Assembly (NCBI GenBank): GCA_017550645.1 | Contig: JAFZOI010000013.1 | Coordinates: 147,710 to 211,709, forward strand | Direction: 5' to 3' | Length of the DNA: 64,000 nt | DNA from: Oscillospiraceae bacterium | GTDB lineage: Bacteria > Bacillota > Clostridia > Oscillospirales > Oscillospiraceae | Shown: positions 44,151 through 54,295 of the stretch, in pieces | Numbering within the stretch: position 1 is the first letter of the stretch | Layout of the letters: every line of letters starts with the position of its first letter | Translations under genes and position numbers: made by a program | Notes under the pieces: model-generated | Databases searched by the model: none | The model's input: the letters and a program-made list of their open reading frames with translations, nothing else | What the model was told of the DNA's origin: nothing

Positions 44151-44894
44151 TCAGAGAACTTTTGCGAGAAATGCTTTGAGTCTGTCGCTTTGCGGATTGC
44201 GGAAGAATTCCTCGGGTTCGTTTTCCTCGACGATCTTTCCCCCGTCCATGAATATCACGCGGGAACCGACCTCGCGCGCGAAGCCCATCTCGTGCGTGAC
44301 GACGACCATCGTCATGCCCGCGCGGGCGAGCTGCTTCATGACGTCGAGCACTTCGCCGACCATCTCCGGGTCGAGCGCGCTCGTCGGCTCGTCGAAGAGC
44401 ATGACCTCCGGGTCCATGCAGAGCGCGCGTACGATGGCGATGCGCTGCTTCTGCCCGCCGGAAAGCTGGCTGGGATAGGCGTCGGCCCTGTCTGCGAGGC
44501 CTACCCTTTCGAGCAGGGCGCGGGCCTTTTCCTCGGCCTCTTTTTTGCTCTTGCCGAGCAGCTTTATCGGAGCTATGGTCATATTCCCGAGTATGGTCAT
44601 GTGCGGGAAGAGATTGAAGTGCTGGAAGACCATGCCCATCTTGCGCCTGTGGAGGTTTATATCCGTCGAGCGGTCGGTTATGTCCGCCCCGTCGAAAAGC
44701 ACCTTCCCCGCCGTGGGGCGCTCGAGAAGGTTCAGGCAGCGCAGGAAAGTCGACTTGCCGCTGCCGGACGGGCCGATAACGACGACGACCTCTCCTTTTT
44801 TTATTTCGGCGTCTACGCCGTTGAGGGCGTGTATCTTCCCGCCGTCGAAATGCTTTTCAAGGCCGGAGACTTTTATGAGAACGTCAGTGTCCAC
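44151..44894 (-). CDS. Polar amino-acid ABC transporter ATP-binding protein
   Basis: 247 residues. Walker [10 protein letters not shown] (about 38-46), Q-loop MVFQHFNLF, signature LSGGQKQR, Walker [15 protein letters not shown] and the switch His in VTHEM are all intact. This is the GlnQ/ArtP/HisP type. It uses a GTG start with GAGG upstream and overlaps the permease gene by 11 bases. Confidence 0.95.
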   Translation of the reverse strand: MDTDVLIKVSGLEKHFDGGKIHALNGVDAEIKKGEVVVVIGPSGSGKSTFLRCLNLLERPTAGKVLFDGADITDRSTDINLHRRKMGMVFQHFNLFPHMTILGNMTIAPIKLLGKSKKEAEEKARALLERVGLADRADAYPSQLSGGQKQRIAIVRALCMDPEVMLFDEPTSALDPEMVGEVLDVMKQLARAGMTMVVVTHEMGFAREVGSRVIFMDGGKIVEENEPEEFFRNPQSDRLKAFLAKVL

Positions 44895-45621
44895 TTGTCC
44901 TCAGCCTCCTTTCGAGCTTTCCGACGAGCCATGAGAAGAACATGACCATCGCCAGATAAATGAGCGCCGTCGCTATCAGAGGCATGAAGCTCTGATAGGT
45001 TATGCCGCGGATGATGTTCGCTCCGCGCGTCAGATCGGTCAGGCCGACGTACCCGGCGACGGCAGTCTCCTTGAGCAGGGTTATGAACTCGTTGGCGAGC
45101 GCGGGCAGAACGGTCTTGAACGCCTGGGGCAGGACGATGTACCACATCGTCTGCACGTAGTTGAAGCCGAGGCTGCGCCCGGCCTCCGTCTGCCCCTCGT
45201 CGACGGACATGATGCCGCCGCGGATTATCTCGGCGACGTACGCGCCGGAATTTATGCCGAAGGCGATGACGCCGGCGAGTATCTTATTGGACGACGAAGC
45301 CATTATGACGAAGAAGATGATGAGTATCTGCACGACGACGGGCGTGCCGCGTATGACCGTCAGATACACCTTGCAAAGGCCGTTGAAGAACGCGAACAGC
45401 CCCTTGCCGAAGCCGGGGCGCATCTCCTCCCTGCGCTTATCCCACGTCGAGCGCACTATGGACACGACCACGCCGAGCACGATGCCGACGCAGAGCGCCA
45501 GCGCCGTCAGCAGAAGAGTGTTGCCCAGGCCTTTGAGTATGTACTTCCATCTGTTGTCCGTTATGAACGCCGTCACGAACTGGTCGGATATCTCCAACCA
45601 GACCCGGCTGAGCCAATTCAA
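44884..45621 (-). CDS. Polar amino-acid ABC transporter permease
   Basis: 245 residues of the HisM/GlnP type. Several membrane segments, with the EAA loop [24 protein letters not shown] near 150-172 and the [13 protein letters not shown] motif near 95. It starts at TTG with AAGGAGG nine bases upstream. A single permease gene implies a homodimer in the membrane. Confidence 0.94.
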   Translation of the reverse strand: MNWLSRVWLEISDQFVTAFITDNRWKYILKGLGNTLLLTALALCVGIVLGVVVSIVRSTWDKRREEMRPGFGKGLFAFFNGLCKVYLTVIRGTPVVVQILIIFFVIMASSSNKILAGVIAFGINSGAYVAEIIRGGIMSVDEGQTEAGRSLGFNYVQTMWYIVLPQAFKTVLPALANEFITLLKETAVAGYVGLTDLTRGANIIRGITYQSFMPLIATALIYLAMVMFFSWLVGKLERRLRTSGH

Positions 45622-45695
45622 TCCGTCCGCCTCCTTTCATAAAAGACCGCAGGGACCGCAAGGCCCCCGCGATCTCACTCTGGAAAAAGAACTGA

Positions 45696-46475
45696 TCAGT
45701 CGGCGGTTATGTACTTGGCGAGGATGCCGTCTATCGTGCCGTCGGCTATGAGCTCTTCGAGGGCCTTGTTGACCTTTTCATAGAGCTTGGCGTTGTTCTT
45801 GTTGAGAGCTATGGCGTAATCCTCGACGACGTACTCGGTCTCGAGGATCTTCAGACCGGCATTCTTGGCGACGTAGACCTTTGCGGGCTCGTTGTCCATT
45901 ACGACGCAGTCGACCTTGCCGTCGACGAGCGCCATGATGACGTCGGAATACTTGTTATAGCGGTCCACCGTGCCGAGGCCCTCGTCCTCGATGTCCCACG
46001 TCGTATACAGGTCGCCGGTGGTGGCAAGCTGCACACCTATCTTGTAGTTCCCGTCGCCGAAGAGGTCGTCGGCGCAGGTTATCGGGCTGTCCTCCTTGAC
46101 GATTATGACCTGCTTGCCCTGGGCGTAGCTCGTCGAGAAGTTGACGGTCTTCTGCCTCTCCTCATTGACGGTAAGGCCGGCGAGGACCATGTCTATCTTG
46201 CCGGTCGCGACGGCGGGGATGAGCGAATCGAAATCCATGTCCTCGATGACGAGCTCGAGGTTGAGCTTCTGGGCTATCGCGGCGGCGACTTCGGCGTCGA
46301 TGCCGGTCACCTTTCCGCCGTCGTAGAATTCATAGGGCGGGAACTCCGCGTTCGTGCCCATCGTGAGCTTGCCGGCGGTCACGGTTTCCTTGGAGCCGCC
46401 GCAGCCCGCCAAAACGAGCGCGAGGATCATTACGAGCAGGGTCAGCGCGGCGATGAGCTTTATGGACTTTTTCAT
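45696..46475 (-). CDS. Amino-acid ABC transporter substrate-binding lipoprotein
   Basis: 259 residues. The signal peptide ends in the lipobox LALVLAGC. The mature family-3 binding protein begins GTNAEFPPYEFYDGGKVTGIDAEV, with the ligand-binding KIDMVLAGLTVNEERQKTVNFSTSY block. A basic or polar amino acid is the likely ligand; the ARG-box-like operators in front favour arginine. The ATG at 46475 is chosen because GGAGG lies at proper distance; the upstream ATG overlaps that site. Confidence 0.94.
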   Translation of the reverse strand: MKKSIKLIAALTLLVMILALVLAGCGGSKETVTAGKLTMGTNAEFPPYEFYDGGKVTGIDAEVAAAIAQKLNLELVIEDMDFDSLIPAVATGKIDMVLAGLTVNEERQKTVNFSTSYAQGKQVIIVKEDSPITCADDLFGDGNYKIGVQLATTGDLYTTWDIEDEGLGTVDRYNKYSDVIMALVDGKVDCVVMDNEPAKVYVAKNAGLKILETEYVVEDYAIALNKNNAKLYEKVNKALEELIADGTIDGILAKYITAD

Positions 46476-46523
46476 GTTGATTGCCTCCATATCGGCGCGC
46501 AGACGGCGTGTCGTTTTGTTGAA

Positions 46524-46558
46524 TGAATGTATATTACTACTTCAATGAATAAAATGCA
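46524..46558. promoter_or_regulatory. Tandem ARG-box-like operators
   Basis: TGAATGTATATTAC (46524-46537) matches the ArgR/AhrC half-sites TGAAT-N4-ATTCA at 12 of 14 positions and covers the promoter -10. TGAATAAAATGCA (46546-46558) resembles a second box, one base short, and covers the -35. Confidence 0.45.
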
Positions 46559-46559
46559 A
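46531..46559 (-). promoter_or_regulatory. Promoter of the amino-acid ABC operon
   Basis: Minus strand: TTGCAT (46559-46554), a 17-base spacer and TAATAT (46536-46531), in an AT-rich stretch. The rest of 46476-46640 contains no gene. Confidence 0.6.
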
Positions 46560-46642
46560 GTATTTTTTGAAAAATAATTGATTTTTGACTAAATATACGA
46601 AAAGCAGCCTTGTAAGCGGCATGTTCGGTCAAAATGGACAAA

Positions 46643-46677
46643 AAAACCGGAAGGGTCGAACGGACCCTTCCGGTTTT
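46643..46677 (-). terminator. Terminator after uvrB
   Basis: A 15-bp perfect stem (46643-46657 with 46663-46677) followed on the minus strand by a T-run. It closes the large repair-gene run. Confidence 0.92.
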
Positions 46678-46681
46678 CGTC

Positions 46682-48670
46682 TTATTTGCCGCTCGCCTTC
46701 GGCTGCTCGGCGCGGAGCTTGATGATCCTGTCGCGCAGTACGGCGGCGTACTCGAATTCGAGCAGCTTCGAGGCGCGGAGCATCTCCTTTTCGAGCTTGG
46801 CTATGGCCTCCTCGAGCTCGCGGCGCGTCATCTTCACGCCGTCGGCGCGGCGAGCCTCCGTCTTCTCGGCGGCGGAGGATATCTCGATGAGGTCGCGCAC
46901 GTTCTTGACTATCGTCTTCGGCGTTATGCCGTGCTCGGTGTTGTAGGCCGTCTGCTTCTCGCGGCGGCGCTCGGTCTCCCCTATGGCGCTGGCCATCGAC
47001 GGCGTCACGGTATCGGCGTACATGACGACTTCGCCGGAGGCGTTTCGCGCGGCGCGGCCTATGGTCTGTATCAGCGCCGTCTCGCTTCGCAGGAAGCCCT
47101 CCTTGTCCGCGTCGAGGATGGCCACGAGCGAGACTTCCGGAAGGTCGAGGCCCTCGCGCAGAAGGTTTATGCCTATGAGGACGTCGAACTCGCCGAGGCG
47201 CAGATCGCGGACGATCTCCATTCTCTCTATGCTCGAGATGTCGTGGTGCATATAGCGGCACCTTATGCCCGCTTTCTGCAGGAAGGCCGTAAGGTCCTCC
47301 GCCATTTTCTTGGTCAGCGTCGTGACGAGCGTGCGCTCGTTGCGCGCGGCGCGCTCATTTATCTCGCCGATGAGGTCGTCTATCTGCCCCTCCGTCGGGC
47401 GCACGCTCACCTTCGGATCGACGAGGCCCGTCGGACGGATTATCTGCTCGACGACATTGCCGCTGCGCGAGCGCTCGTACTCGCCCGGCGTTGCGGAGAC
47501 GTAGACGACCTGCCCGATGCGGTCGTTGAATTCGTCGAAGGTCAGCGGTCTGTTGTCGAACGCGCTCGGGAGGCGGAAGCCGTACTCGACGAGGCTCTCC
47601 TTTCTCGACCTGTCGCCGCGGTACATGGCGCGGACCTGCGGCAGCGTCACGTGAGACTCGTCGACGAACATTATAAAGTCCTTCGGGAAGTAATCGAGCA
47701 GCGTCATCGGCGCGCTGCCGGGAGCGCGGCCGCTTATGACGCGCGAATAGTTCTCTATGCCGGAGCAGTAGCCCAGCTCGCGCATCATCTCCATGTCGTA
47801 CATCGTGCGCTGGCGTATGCGCTGGGCCTCGATGAGCTTGTCGTGCTCCTCGAACCACTTGACCCGCTCGTCAAGCTCGATCTGGATATCGTGCAGAGCG
47901 CGCTCCATCTTCTCGCGCGTCGTTACATAGTGCGAGGCGGGATACAGGGCGGCGTGCTTGACGCGGACGACGACCTCGCCAGTCAGCGGCCTGAACTCGC
48001 TTATCCTCTCGACCTCGTCGCCGAAGAACTCGACGCGGATCGCCTTATCGAGCGAGTATACGGGGAATATCTCCAGCGTGTCGCCGCGCAGACGGAACGT
48101 ATTGCGCTCGAAGGCGAGGTCGTTGCGCTCGTAGCGCATCTCGACAAGTTTTTTCAGCACGTCCCCGAGCGGCATGATCTGCCCCTCGCGGAAGGACAGC
48201 ACCATGCTCTTATAGTCTATCGGGTCGCCGAGGCCGTAGATGCACGACACGGAGGATACGACGATGACGTCGCGCCGCTCGAAGAGCGAGCTCGTCGCGC
48301 TGTGGCGCAGGCGCTCTATCTCGTCGTTTATGCTCGCGTCCTTTTCTATGAACGTATCCGTATGCGCAATGTACGCCTCGGGCTGATAATAGTCGTAATA
48401 AGAAACGAAATACTCCACGGCGTTATCAGGGAAGAACTCCTTGAACTCGCTGCAGAGCTGGGCGGCAAGTATTTTATTGTGCGCCAGAACGAGCGTCGGG
48501 CGCCGGACGCGCTCGATCACCTTCGCCATGGTATAGGTCTTTCCTGAGCCGGTCACGCCCAGAAGCGTCTGCTCGGTAAGTCCGTTTTCTATCCCCTCGG
48601 CCAGCTTCGCGATGGCTTCGGGCTGATCCCCCGAGGGGGAATAATCGCTCACGACATGAAATTCGGCCAA
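46682..48670 (-). CDS. uvrB: Excinuclease ABC subunit B
   Basis: About 662 residues. UvrB verifies DNA damage and forms the incision complex with UvrC. The N terminus [17 protein letters not shown], Walker [13 protein letters not shown], the beta-hairpin region, FVDESHVT, helicase motifs, and the C-terminal UvrB/UvrC interaction motif ([30 protein letters not shown]) are complete. I prefer the TTG at 48670, which has GAGGTG six bases upstream; the in-frame GTG at 48679 lies inside that site. It is the last gene of the minus-strand run containing uvrA. Confidence 0.97.
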   Translation of the reverse strand: MAEFHVVSDYSPSGDQPEAIAKLAEGIENGLTEQTLLGVTGSGKTYTMAKVIERVRRPTLVLAHNKILAAQLCSEFKEFFPDNAVEYFVSYYDYYQPEAYIAHTDTFIEKDASINDEIERLRHSATSSLFERRDVIVVSSVSCIYGLGDPIDYKSMVLSFREGQIMPLGDVLKKLVEMRYERNDLAFERNTFRLRGDTLEIFPVYSLDKAIRVEFFGDEVERISEFRPLTGEVVVRVKHAALYPASHYVTTREKMERALHDIQIELDERVKWFEEHDKLIEAQRIRQRTMYDMEMMRELGYCSGIENYSRVISGRAPGSAPMTLLDYFPKDFIMFVDESHVTLPQVRAMYRGDRSRKESLVEYGFRLPSAFDNRPLTFDEFNDRIGQVVYVSATPGEYERSRSGNVVEQIIRPTGLVDPKVSVRPTEGQIDDLIGEINERAARNERTLVTTLTKKMAEDLTAFLQKAGIRCRYMHHDISSIERMEIVRDLRLGEFDVLIGINLLREGLDLPEVSLVAILDADKEGFLRSETALIQTIGRAARNASGEVVMYADTVTPSMASAIGETERRREKQTAYNTEHGITPKTIVKNVRDLIEISSAAEKTEARRADGVKMTRRELEEAIAKLEKEMLRASKLLEFEYAAVLRDRIIKLRAEQPKASGK

Positions 48671-48680
48671 TCGGTTCACC

Positions 48681-49376
48681 TCATTGATTGCTTAGGCACG
48701 GAACGTTGCTTCGGGCGAGGGAGACGTAGTCCTCCTCGGCGACGATGATATGGTCCACGAGCTTTATCCCGACGATCTTCAGCGCGGCCGCGGCCTGCTC
48801 CGTCGAGCTAAGGTCGCTGTGCGAGGGGAGGGCGACTCCGCTCGGATGATTGTGCGCGAGGATGACGGCGGAGGCGTTGTCGCGCAGGGCGTTTTCTACA
48901 AGGCGCCGCGTGCTGAGGTCGGCGCAGCTGGGCTCGCCCTCGGCGAGCTTGCGTACGTTTATGAGCTTGCACTTGTTGTCCAGCGTCAGCTCATAGACGA
49001 TCTCGTCCCGCGCGCCCATGAAATAGGGCTTTACGAACTCGCCCGCCTTCTCGCTGGAATTGAGGATGCGGTCGCTCTCGTCCAGATTGCGCGAGATGGC
49101 GCTCTTTCTGACGATAGCCGGCGCGAGGGCGATGAGCGCGGCGGTGCGCTCCCCGACTCCCTTGACCTTGCACAGCTCGTCCTGCGAGGCGCTCAGAACT
49201 CCGTCAAGGCTGCCAAAGGTCTCGATGAGACGGTGCGCGAGCACGTTCACGTCCGCCCGCGGTATCGCGTAGCAGAGAAGGAGCTCGAGCGCGGTATGGT
49301 CGTTGAAGGAATCGAGGCCGCTTTCCCTGAATTGAGCTCTGAGCCTTTCGCGGTGCCCCTCGTGCGGATTATCCAT
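48681..49376 (-). CDS. radC: RadC-family JAMM protein
   Basis: 231 residues. An N-terminal helix-hairpin-helix-like region ([14 protein letters not shown] near 68) precedes the JAB1/MPN domain with the metal-binding HNHPSG...PSHSD motif near 173-186. The family's role in repair is disputed; it is kept by name. The ATG at 49376 has GGGGAG upstream. A longer open frame to 49787 is antisense-type noise over pyrE. Confidence 0.94.
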   Translation of the reverse strand: MDNPHEGHRERLRAQFRESGLDSFNDHTALELLLCYAIPRADVNVLAHRLIETFGSLDGVLSASQDELCKVKGVGERTAALIALAPAIVRKSAISRNLDESDRILNSSEKAGEFVKPYFMGARDEIVYELTLDNKCKLINVRKLAEGEPSCADLSTRRLVENALRDNASAVILAHNHPSGVALPSHSDLSSTEQAAAALKIVGIKLVDHIIVAEEDYVSLARSNVPCLSNQ

Positions 49377-49384
49377 CGTATGTA

Positions 49385-50041
49385 TCACTCCCCGCCGTAC
49401 TCGGCGAGGTATCCCTCCATGGCTTTTATCTGATCCTGCGAGAGCGCGCCTGCGGCGGATAGGTGCGCCATTATCTCTCGGACGGTCACTATAGGTCTCA
49501 CGCTGATATCGAGGTCCTCGGAGAGCTCGCGCAGCGTGCTCTTTTTCCCCGTCCCGCGTTCCATCCTGTCGACCATGACGAAGAGCGAGGAGACCTTTAT
49601 ATCTCCGAGCGAGGCCATGAGCGCAAGCGTCTCGCGCACGGCGGTTCCCGCCGTGACGACGTCCTCGATGACCGCCACGCGGTCTCCGGATACGGGGGCG
49701 GCGCCGACTATGCTGCCTCCCTCGCCGTGGTCCTTGGCTTCCTTCCTGTTGAAGGAATAGGGCACGTCGCGCCCGTAGTTCCTCCAAAGCGAGGCGGCCG
49801 CAGCAGTCACGAGGGGGATGCCCTTGTAGGCGGGGCCGAACATCTTGTCGAACTTCTCGCCGGAGGCTGCTATGTCCTCGGCATAGAAATCGCCGAGCTT
49901 CGCTATCTGCGCGCCGGTCTTGAAATTGCCCGCGTTGAGAAAATACGGCGTCTTTCTGCCGCTCTTGGTCGTAAAGTCGCCGAAGAGAAGCACGCCGGAA
50001 TCGAGCAGGAAATCTATGAATCTCTCTTTATACGCTTCCAC
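49385..50041 (-). CDS. pyrE: Orotate phosphoribosyltransferase
   Basis: 218 residues. Converts orotate and PRPP to OMP. The PRPP-binding motif AVIEDVVTAGTAVRE is near residue 125, and GPAYKGIPL near 70 is the orotate-side block. It uses a GTG start with only a weak ribosome binding site and begins three bases after mreB ends, suggesting coupled translation. It is separated from pyrB by about 15 kb. Confidence 0.95.
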   Translation of the reverse strand: MEAYKERFIDFLLDSGVLLFGDFTTKSGRKTPYFLNAGNFKTGAQIAKLGDFYAEDIAASGEKFDKMFGPAYKGIPLVTAAAASLWRNYGRDVPYSFNRKEAKDHGEGGSIVGAAPVSGDRVAVIEDVVTAGTAVRETLALMASLGDIKVSSLFVMVDRMERGTGKKSTLRELSEDLDISVRPIVTVREIMAHLSAAGALSQDQIKAMEGYLAEYGGE

Positions 50042-50044
50042 GGA

Positions 50045-51070
50045 TCACACCATCTGCTTCTTTCTGGAGAGGTTCATCGTCCCCTCCTGCATATCGCCTA
50101 TCCATGCCAGCGCCTTGCCCGTGCCGTAGGCCACGCAGGACTGGGCGTCGTCGGCGAGCCTCGTCTTTATGTTCGTGCGAGCCTCGATGAGCTTGTCCAT
50201 GCCCCAGAGAAGCGAGCCGCCGCCCGTGAGCGTGATGCCGTTTCTGGATACGTCGGCCACGAGCTCGGGCGGGGTGGCCTCGAGGACGGAGTGTATGGCG
50301 TCGAGGATGCGCTCGCAGGGCTCCTCGTAGGCCTGCCTGATCTCTTCGGAGCTGATGGAGAAGACGCGCGGAAGCCCCGTGAGCAGGCAGCGGCCCTTCA
50401 CCTCGCGGTTGACCTCCTCGGAGCGCGTATAGGCGCAGCCCATCGTTATCTTCAGCTCCTCCGAGGTGCGTTCGCCGATGAGGATGTTGTGCTTTTTGCG
50501 GACGAAGCGGATAAGGGCCTGATCGAACTCGTCGCCGGCGATCTTGATGGACTCGGACTGCACCACGCCGAGCAGGGATATGACGGCTATGTCCGTCGTC
50601 CCTCCGCCGATGTCCACGACCATGTGCCCCTGCGGCTCGGCGATGTCTATGCCCGCGCCGAGGGCGGCCGCGACGGGCTCCTCGATGAGATAGACCTTGC
50701 GCGCGCCCGCCTGCATGCCGGCGTCGATAACGGCGCGCTCCTCGACCTCGGTTATCCCGCTCGGGATGCAGATGAGAAGGCGCGGCTTGAGCAGGCTGAA
50801 GCTCGTCACCTTGCGGAGCAGGTCCTTGAGCATGCGCTCTGTCATCTCATAGTCGGAGATGACGCCGTCCTTGAGCGGACGTATGGCGACGATGTTGCCG
50901 GGCGTGCGCCCGAGCATGCGCTCGGCCTCCTCGCCGACGGCGAGCAGCCTTCCCGTGTTCTTGTCCATGGCGACGACCGAGGGTTCGCGCAGGACTATGC
51001 CCTTATCCTTGACAAATACGAGGACGGTCGCCGTTCCGAGGTCTATGCCGATGTCTTTTCCGAATATCAT
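50045..51070 (-). CDS. mreB: Rod shape-determining protein MreB/Mbl
   Basis: 341 residues, an actin-like filament protein that guides lateral wall synthesis. FGKDIGIDLGTATVLVFV is phosphate-1, VVDIGGGTTDIAVI phosphate-2, and GITLTGGGSLL the adenosine motif. The usual mreC and mreD genes do not follow; it sits between comFC and pyrE. It may therefore be an Mbl-like paralogue. The ATG at 51070 is chosen by alignment with family N termini. Confidence 0.93.
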   Translation of the reverse strand: MIFGKDIGIDLGTATVLVFVKDKGIVLREPSVVAMDKNTGRLLAVGEEAERMLGRTPGNIVAIRPLKDGVISDYEMTERMLKDLLRKVTSFSLLKPRLLICIPSGITEVEERAVIDAGMQAGARKVYLIEEPVAAALGAGIDIAEPQGHMVVDIGGGTTDIAVISLLGVVQSESIKIAGDEFDQALIRFVRKKHNILIGERTSEELKITMGCAYTRSEEVNREVKGRCLLTGLPRVFSISSEEIRQAYEEPCERILDAIHSVLEATPPELVADVSRNGITLTGGGSLLWGMDKLIEARTNIKTRLADDAQSCVAYGTGKALAWIGDMQEGTMNLSRKKQMV

Positions 51071-51071
51071 A

Positions 51072-51743
51072 TCATTCTCTCCCGATGCGTCTGTTGGCCT
51101 TATGCGCGGTGCAGAGCGCCGCCGCCGTGACTTTCGCCGCGCCCGCAACTCTCAGAACGAGCGCGCATTCCGACAGCGTCGCTCCCGTTGTCACGACGTC
51201 GTCGACAAGAAGTATCTTTTTCCCGCGCATCCCTTTCCCCACGGGGCCGAACGCGCCGGATACGTTTGCCCGCCGCGCAGCCGCGCCGGACATGCCGGAT
51301 TGCTTTTGTGTATCGAGTTTTTTGACGAGGAGCCGCGCCTTCGGCAGCCCGAGCTCCCGCGCGAGCGCCGAGGCCAGCAGCTTCGACTGGCTGTAGCCGC
51401 GCTTTACGTATCTCAGCGGGGCGAGCGGGACCCACGTCACGAGGTCGAAGTCCATATCCGTATGACCTCGCAGGCACTCCGCGACGAGCTCCGCGAAGCA
51501 GCGCGCATAAGTCACGCGTCCGCCGAATTTGAAGCGGAGCAGAGCCTGAGCGGCGTTGTCTCTGTATTCAAGCGGAGCGACGCATCTGGCGCAGTTCGCG
51601 ACCGGGACCTCGCATCTGGAGTAAGTCCACGGGAGCTCGCGCATACATTCCGCGCAGACGGCGCTCTCTCCGTCTTTGAGGAATTCGCGGCAGAAAACGC
51701 ACCTCGGCGGATAGATTATATCCAAAACAGAGCGTTTAGTCAT
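51072..51743 (-). CDS. comFC: ComFC-family phosphoribosyltransferase-like protein
   Basis: 223 residues. An N-terminal zinc finger (CVFC...CAEC, then CARC) and the C-terminal PRPP-type loop ILLVDDVVTTGATLSEC are the ComFC pattern, with RGYSQSKLLASALAREL in between. ComFC is needed for natural transformation in Bacillus. Coupled to recD2 by an ATGA overlap and ends next to mreB. No comFA is in the window. Confidence 0.93.
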   Translation of the reverse strand: MTKRSVLDIIYPPRCVFCREFLKDGESAVCAECMRELPWTYSRCEVPVANCARCVAPLEYRDNAAQALLRFKFGGRVTYARCFAELVAECLRGHTDMDFDLVTWVPLAPLRYVKRGYSQSKLLASALARELGLPKARLLVKKLDTQKQSGMSGAAARRANVSGAFGPVGKGMRGKKILLVDDVVTTGATLSECALVLRVAGAAKVTAAALCTAHKANRRIGRE

Positions 51744-53941
51744 CTTGAAAGCCGCGTTTTAAGCCCGCTGTAACGCTTCTGGGGCTTATCGTTGCCTATC
51801 ATGGCGGCGACAGTCTCGCTCTCGCCGACGATGATGAGAAGTTCTCTGGCGCGCGTCACCGCCGTATAGAGCACGGCGCGGGAAAGCAGCGTCGGCGCGC
51901 AGCGCCCGAGCGAGAGGATGACGGCTCTGTACTCGCTCCCCTGCGACTTATGAACTGTCATGGCATAAGCAAGCTCGAGATCGGCGAGCATGTCGAACGT
52001 ATAAGTCACGAGGCGCTCGTCGAAGTCGACGGTCATCATCTGCTCGCCGTGGCTGATGGCGACGATGTGGCCCACGTCGCCGTTAAAAACTCCCATGCCG
52101 CTCTCGCCGGACGGTTTTCTCCATATTATATCATAATTATTCCGGATTTGCATCACCCGGTCGCCGGTGCGGAAAACAATTTCTCCGAATTCTTTTTCGG
52201 TCTTGCCCTCCGCGGGCGGATTGAGCGCCTGCTGGAGCCTCTTGTTGAGGCTGACCGTCCCCGTCTCGTATCTGCGGGTCGGCGCAAGGACCTGTATCTG
52301 CTGCGGAGAAATGCCCATATTCTCGGGCAGTCTCTTTGAGGCGAGCTCTATTATCGTATCGACGGCGCGCTGAGCGTCATGGCGCGACAGGAAGAAGAAA
52401 TCGCCCTTGTTCTCGCTCAGAGGCGGCATCTCGCCGGCGTTTATCATGTGCGCGTTTTTGACTATCGCGCTCTCCCCCGCCTGACGGAACACTTCGCTGA
52501 GCTTTACAGTCTCGACCGAGCCGGAGCGCAGGACGTCCATGAAAAGATTGCCCGGCCCGACGGACGGGAGCTGATTGGAGTCGCCGACGAGGACGAGCCT
52601 GCACCCGGGCTTGAGCGCGCGGAGAAGGCTCTCCATGAGCGTCACGTCTATCATCGAGGCCTCGTCGAGAATGACCGCGTCCGCAGTCAGCGGATCGCTC
52701 TCATTATGCTTGAAGACGGGCGTCTGCGAGAATTCGTCGAAGCCGGCCTCGAGAAGGCGGTGTATCGTCGAGGCCTCCGTTCCCGCAAGCTCGCTCATGC
52801 GCTTTGCGGCGCGCCCGGTCGGGGCGGCGAGCGCCGTGTCGAGGCCGAGCTTTTCAAAAAGGCGCAGTATCGCGCGGACCGTCGTGGTCTTGCCCGTCCC
52901 CGGTCCGCCCGTCAGAGCCATCGCTCCGCAGACCGCCGCGGCGCGGACGGCGTTCCTCTGCCCCTGCGCAAGAGTCAATCCCATTTCCCGCTCACACTCC
53001 GCGATAAGGAGGTCTACGTCGACGCCGCGCTTATTGATCGCGGGGCCGCTCATGGCAAGCAGGCGCCCGGCGACATAGGTCTCGGCCTTGTAGAGCGAGG
53101 CGAGGTATACTGCGTCCTTCCCCGCTATGGAATCGAATACGACGGAGCCGGCCTTGCCGAGCTCGTCCACGGCGGCGTCGGCCGAATCCTGCCCGACGCC
53201 TATGAGCTGCGTGACCGCGGCGGTCAGCCGCTCGCGCGGGATGAAGCTGTGTCCGTTCTCCGCATTGAAGCTGAGCTCATAGAGCACGGCGGCCTGCACC
53301 CTTTCGGGCGCGTCGCCGTCAAACCCGAGAGCGAGCGCAAAGGCGTCCGCCTCGGCAAAATCCGCGCCGACGTATTCGTCGGTCAGTATGTAGGGGTTGT
53401 CCAGCAGAGCGGCGCGGGAATCCTCGCCGTAGAGCCTGTAAAGCCGGATCGCGTAGCGGAGCTTGATGCCGTTGTCGGCGAAAAAGTCCATCAGGCGGCG
53501 CAGGGCCGTCTGGCTGCGGAAGGACTTGACCATCTCGCGAGCCTTTTTCTCGCCTATGCCGCGTATCCCGGCGATGCGCTCGGGGGAATTTTCGAGCACG
53601 TCGAGCACGTCTTTCCCGAAGCGGTCGATGAGTTCGCGCGCCGTCGCGGGCCCTACCCCGCGCACGGCTCCGGAGGAGAGATAGGCAAATATGTCGTCCA
53701 TTGTCTCGGGCATGGAGCGCTCGACCGTCTCGGCCTTGAACTGATCGCCGTGGAACGGGTGCTTGGCCCAGCTTCCCGTCAGCTCGAGGCGCTCGCCCGC
53801 GACGGCGGCGGGAATGATCCCGACGACGGTCTCGACGGCGCCGTCGTCACATCTGAGGCGCAGTACGGTATAGCCGTTTTCCTCGTTGCGGTATATGACG
53901 CTGTCCACGCTGCCGGAAAGCAGCTCAGGCTCTCTGTCCAT
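51740..53941 (-). CDS. recD2: RecD2 (RecD-like) DNA helicase
   Basis: 733 residues, a 5'-3' superfamily 1B helicase not bound to RecBC. The N-terminal extension with tandem helix-hairpin-helix (GVGPATARELIDRFG, GIRGIGEKKAREMV) distinguishes RecD2. Walker A is GGPGTGKTTTVRAIL (about 345), motif II is ILDEASMID, and the C-terminal motif is MTVHKSQGSEYRAVIL. It functions in replication-associated repair in Bacillus and Deinococcus. Confidence 0.96.
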   Translation of the reverse strand: MDREPELLSGSVDSVIYRNEENGYTVLRLRCDDGAVETVVGIIPAAVAGERLELTGSWAKHPFHGDQFKAETVERSMPETMDDIFAYLSSGAVRGVGPATARELIDRFGKDVLDVLENSPERIAGIRGIGEKKAREMVKSFRSQTALRRLMDFFADNGIKLRYAIRLYRLYGEDSRAALLDNPYILTDEYVGADFAEADAFALALGFDGDAPERVQAAVLYELSFNAENGHSFIPRERLTAAVTQLIGVGQDSADAAVDELGKAGSVVFDSIAGKDAVYLASLYKAETYVAGRLLAMSGPAINKRGVDVDLLIAECEREMGLTLAQGQRNAVRAAAVCGAMALTGGPGTGKTTTVRAILRLFEKLGLDTALAAPTGRAAKRMSELAGTEASTIHRLLEAGFDEFSQTPVFKHNESDPLTADAVILDEASMIDVTLMESLLRALKPGCRLVLVGDSNQLPSVGPGNLFMDVLRSGSVETVKLSEVFRQAGESAIVKNAHMINAGEMPPLSENKGDFFFLSRHDAQRAVDTIIELASKRLPENMGISPQQIQVLAPTRRYETGTVSLNKRLQQALNPPAEGKTEKEFGEIVFRTGDRVMQIRNNYDIIWRKPSGESGMGVFNGDVGHIVAISHGEQMMTVDFDERLVTYTFDMLADLELAYAMTVHKSQGSEYRAVILSLGRCAPTLLSRAVLYTAVTRARELLIIVGESETVAAMIGNDKPQKRYSGLKTRLSR

Positions 53942-54251
53942 CCTTTTCCTCCGAAAGAGTTATCCCGCCGTATCGCCGCGCGAGCATGCGCGCGGTCTGG
54001 AGCGCGTCCGGGCTCATGCCCTCGTCGACGAGCTCAAGGCACATCGGCAGTCTGCCGCTGTCCTTGAGGTACACGAGGGCCTTGACCGTGCTCTCGAGGT
54101 CGGGCGCGTCGCCGGATACAGAGAGCAGGACGCTTATCCTCTCGCCGCTTCCCGGTCTGACGGGAAGGACGAGTCTGTCATAGAGATAAGTAAGCGCGAA
54201 TATCACCGCGCCGGACGCAAATATGACTGCCAGAACGTACATAAGCCGCAT
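53925..54251 (-). CDS. Small single-pass membrane protein of unknown function
   Basis: 108 residues. One N-terminal membrane segment (about 4-22) is followed by a ~80-residue soluble domain with an alternating pattern (ISVLLSVSGDAPDLESTVKALVYL, then ARMLARRYGGITL). I do not recognise the family. The ATG at 54251 follows GGGAGG. Its end overlaps the recD2 start by 17 bases, and it lies 44 bases from the COG2426 gene, so it is clearly part of the operon. Confidence 0.7.
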   Translation of the reverse strand: MRLMYVLAVIFASGAVIFALTYLYDRLVLPVRPGSGERISVLLSVSGDAPDLESTVKALVYLKDSGRLPMCLELVDEGMSPDALQTARMLARRYGGITLSEEKDGQRA

Positions 54252-54295
54252 CGTTTCCGCCTCCCGCACATCCTATGCGGCGGCGCGGCGGCATG

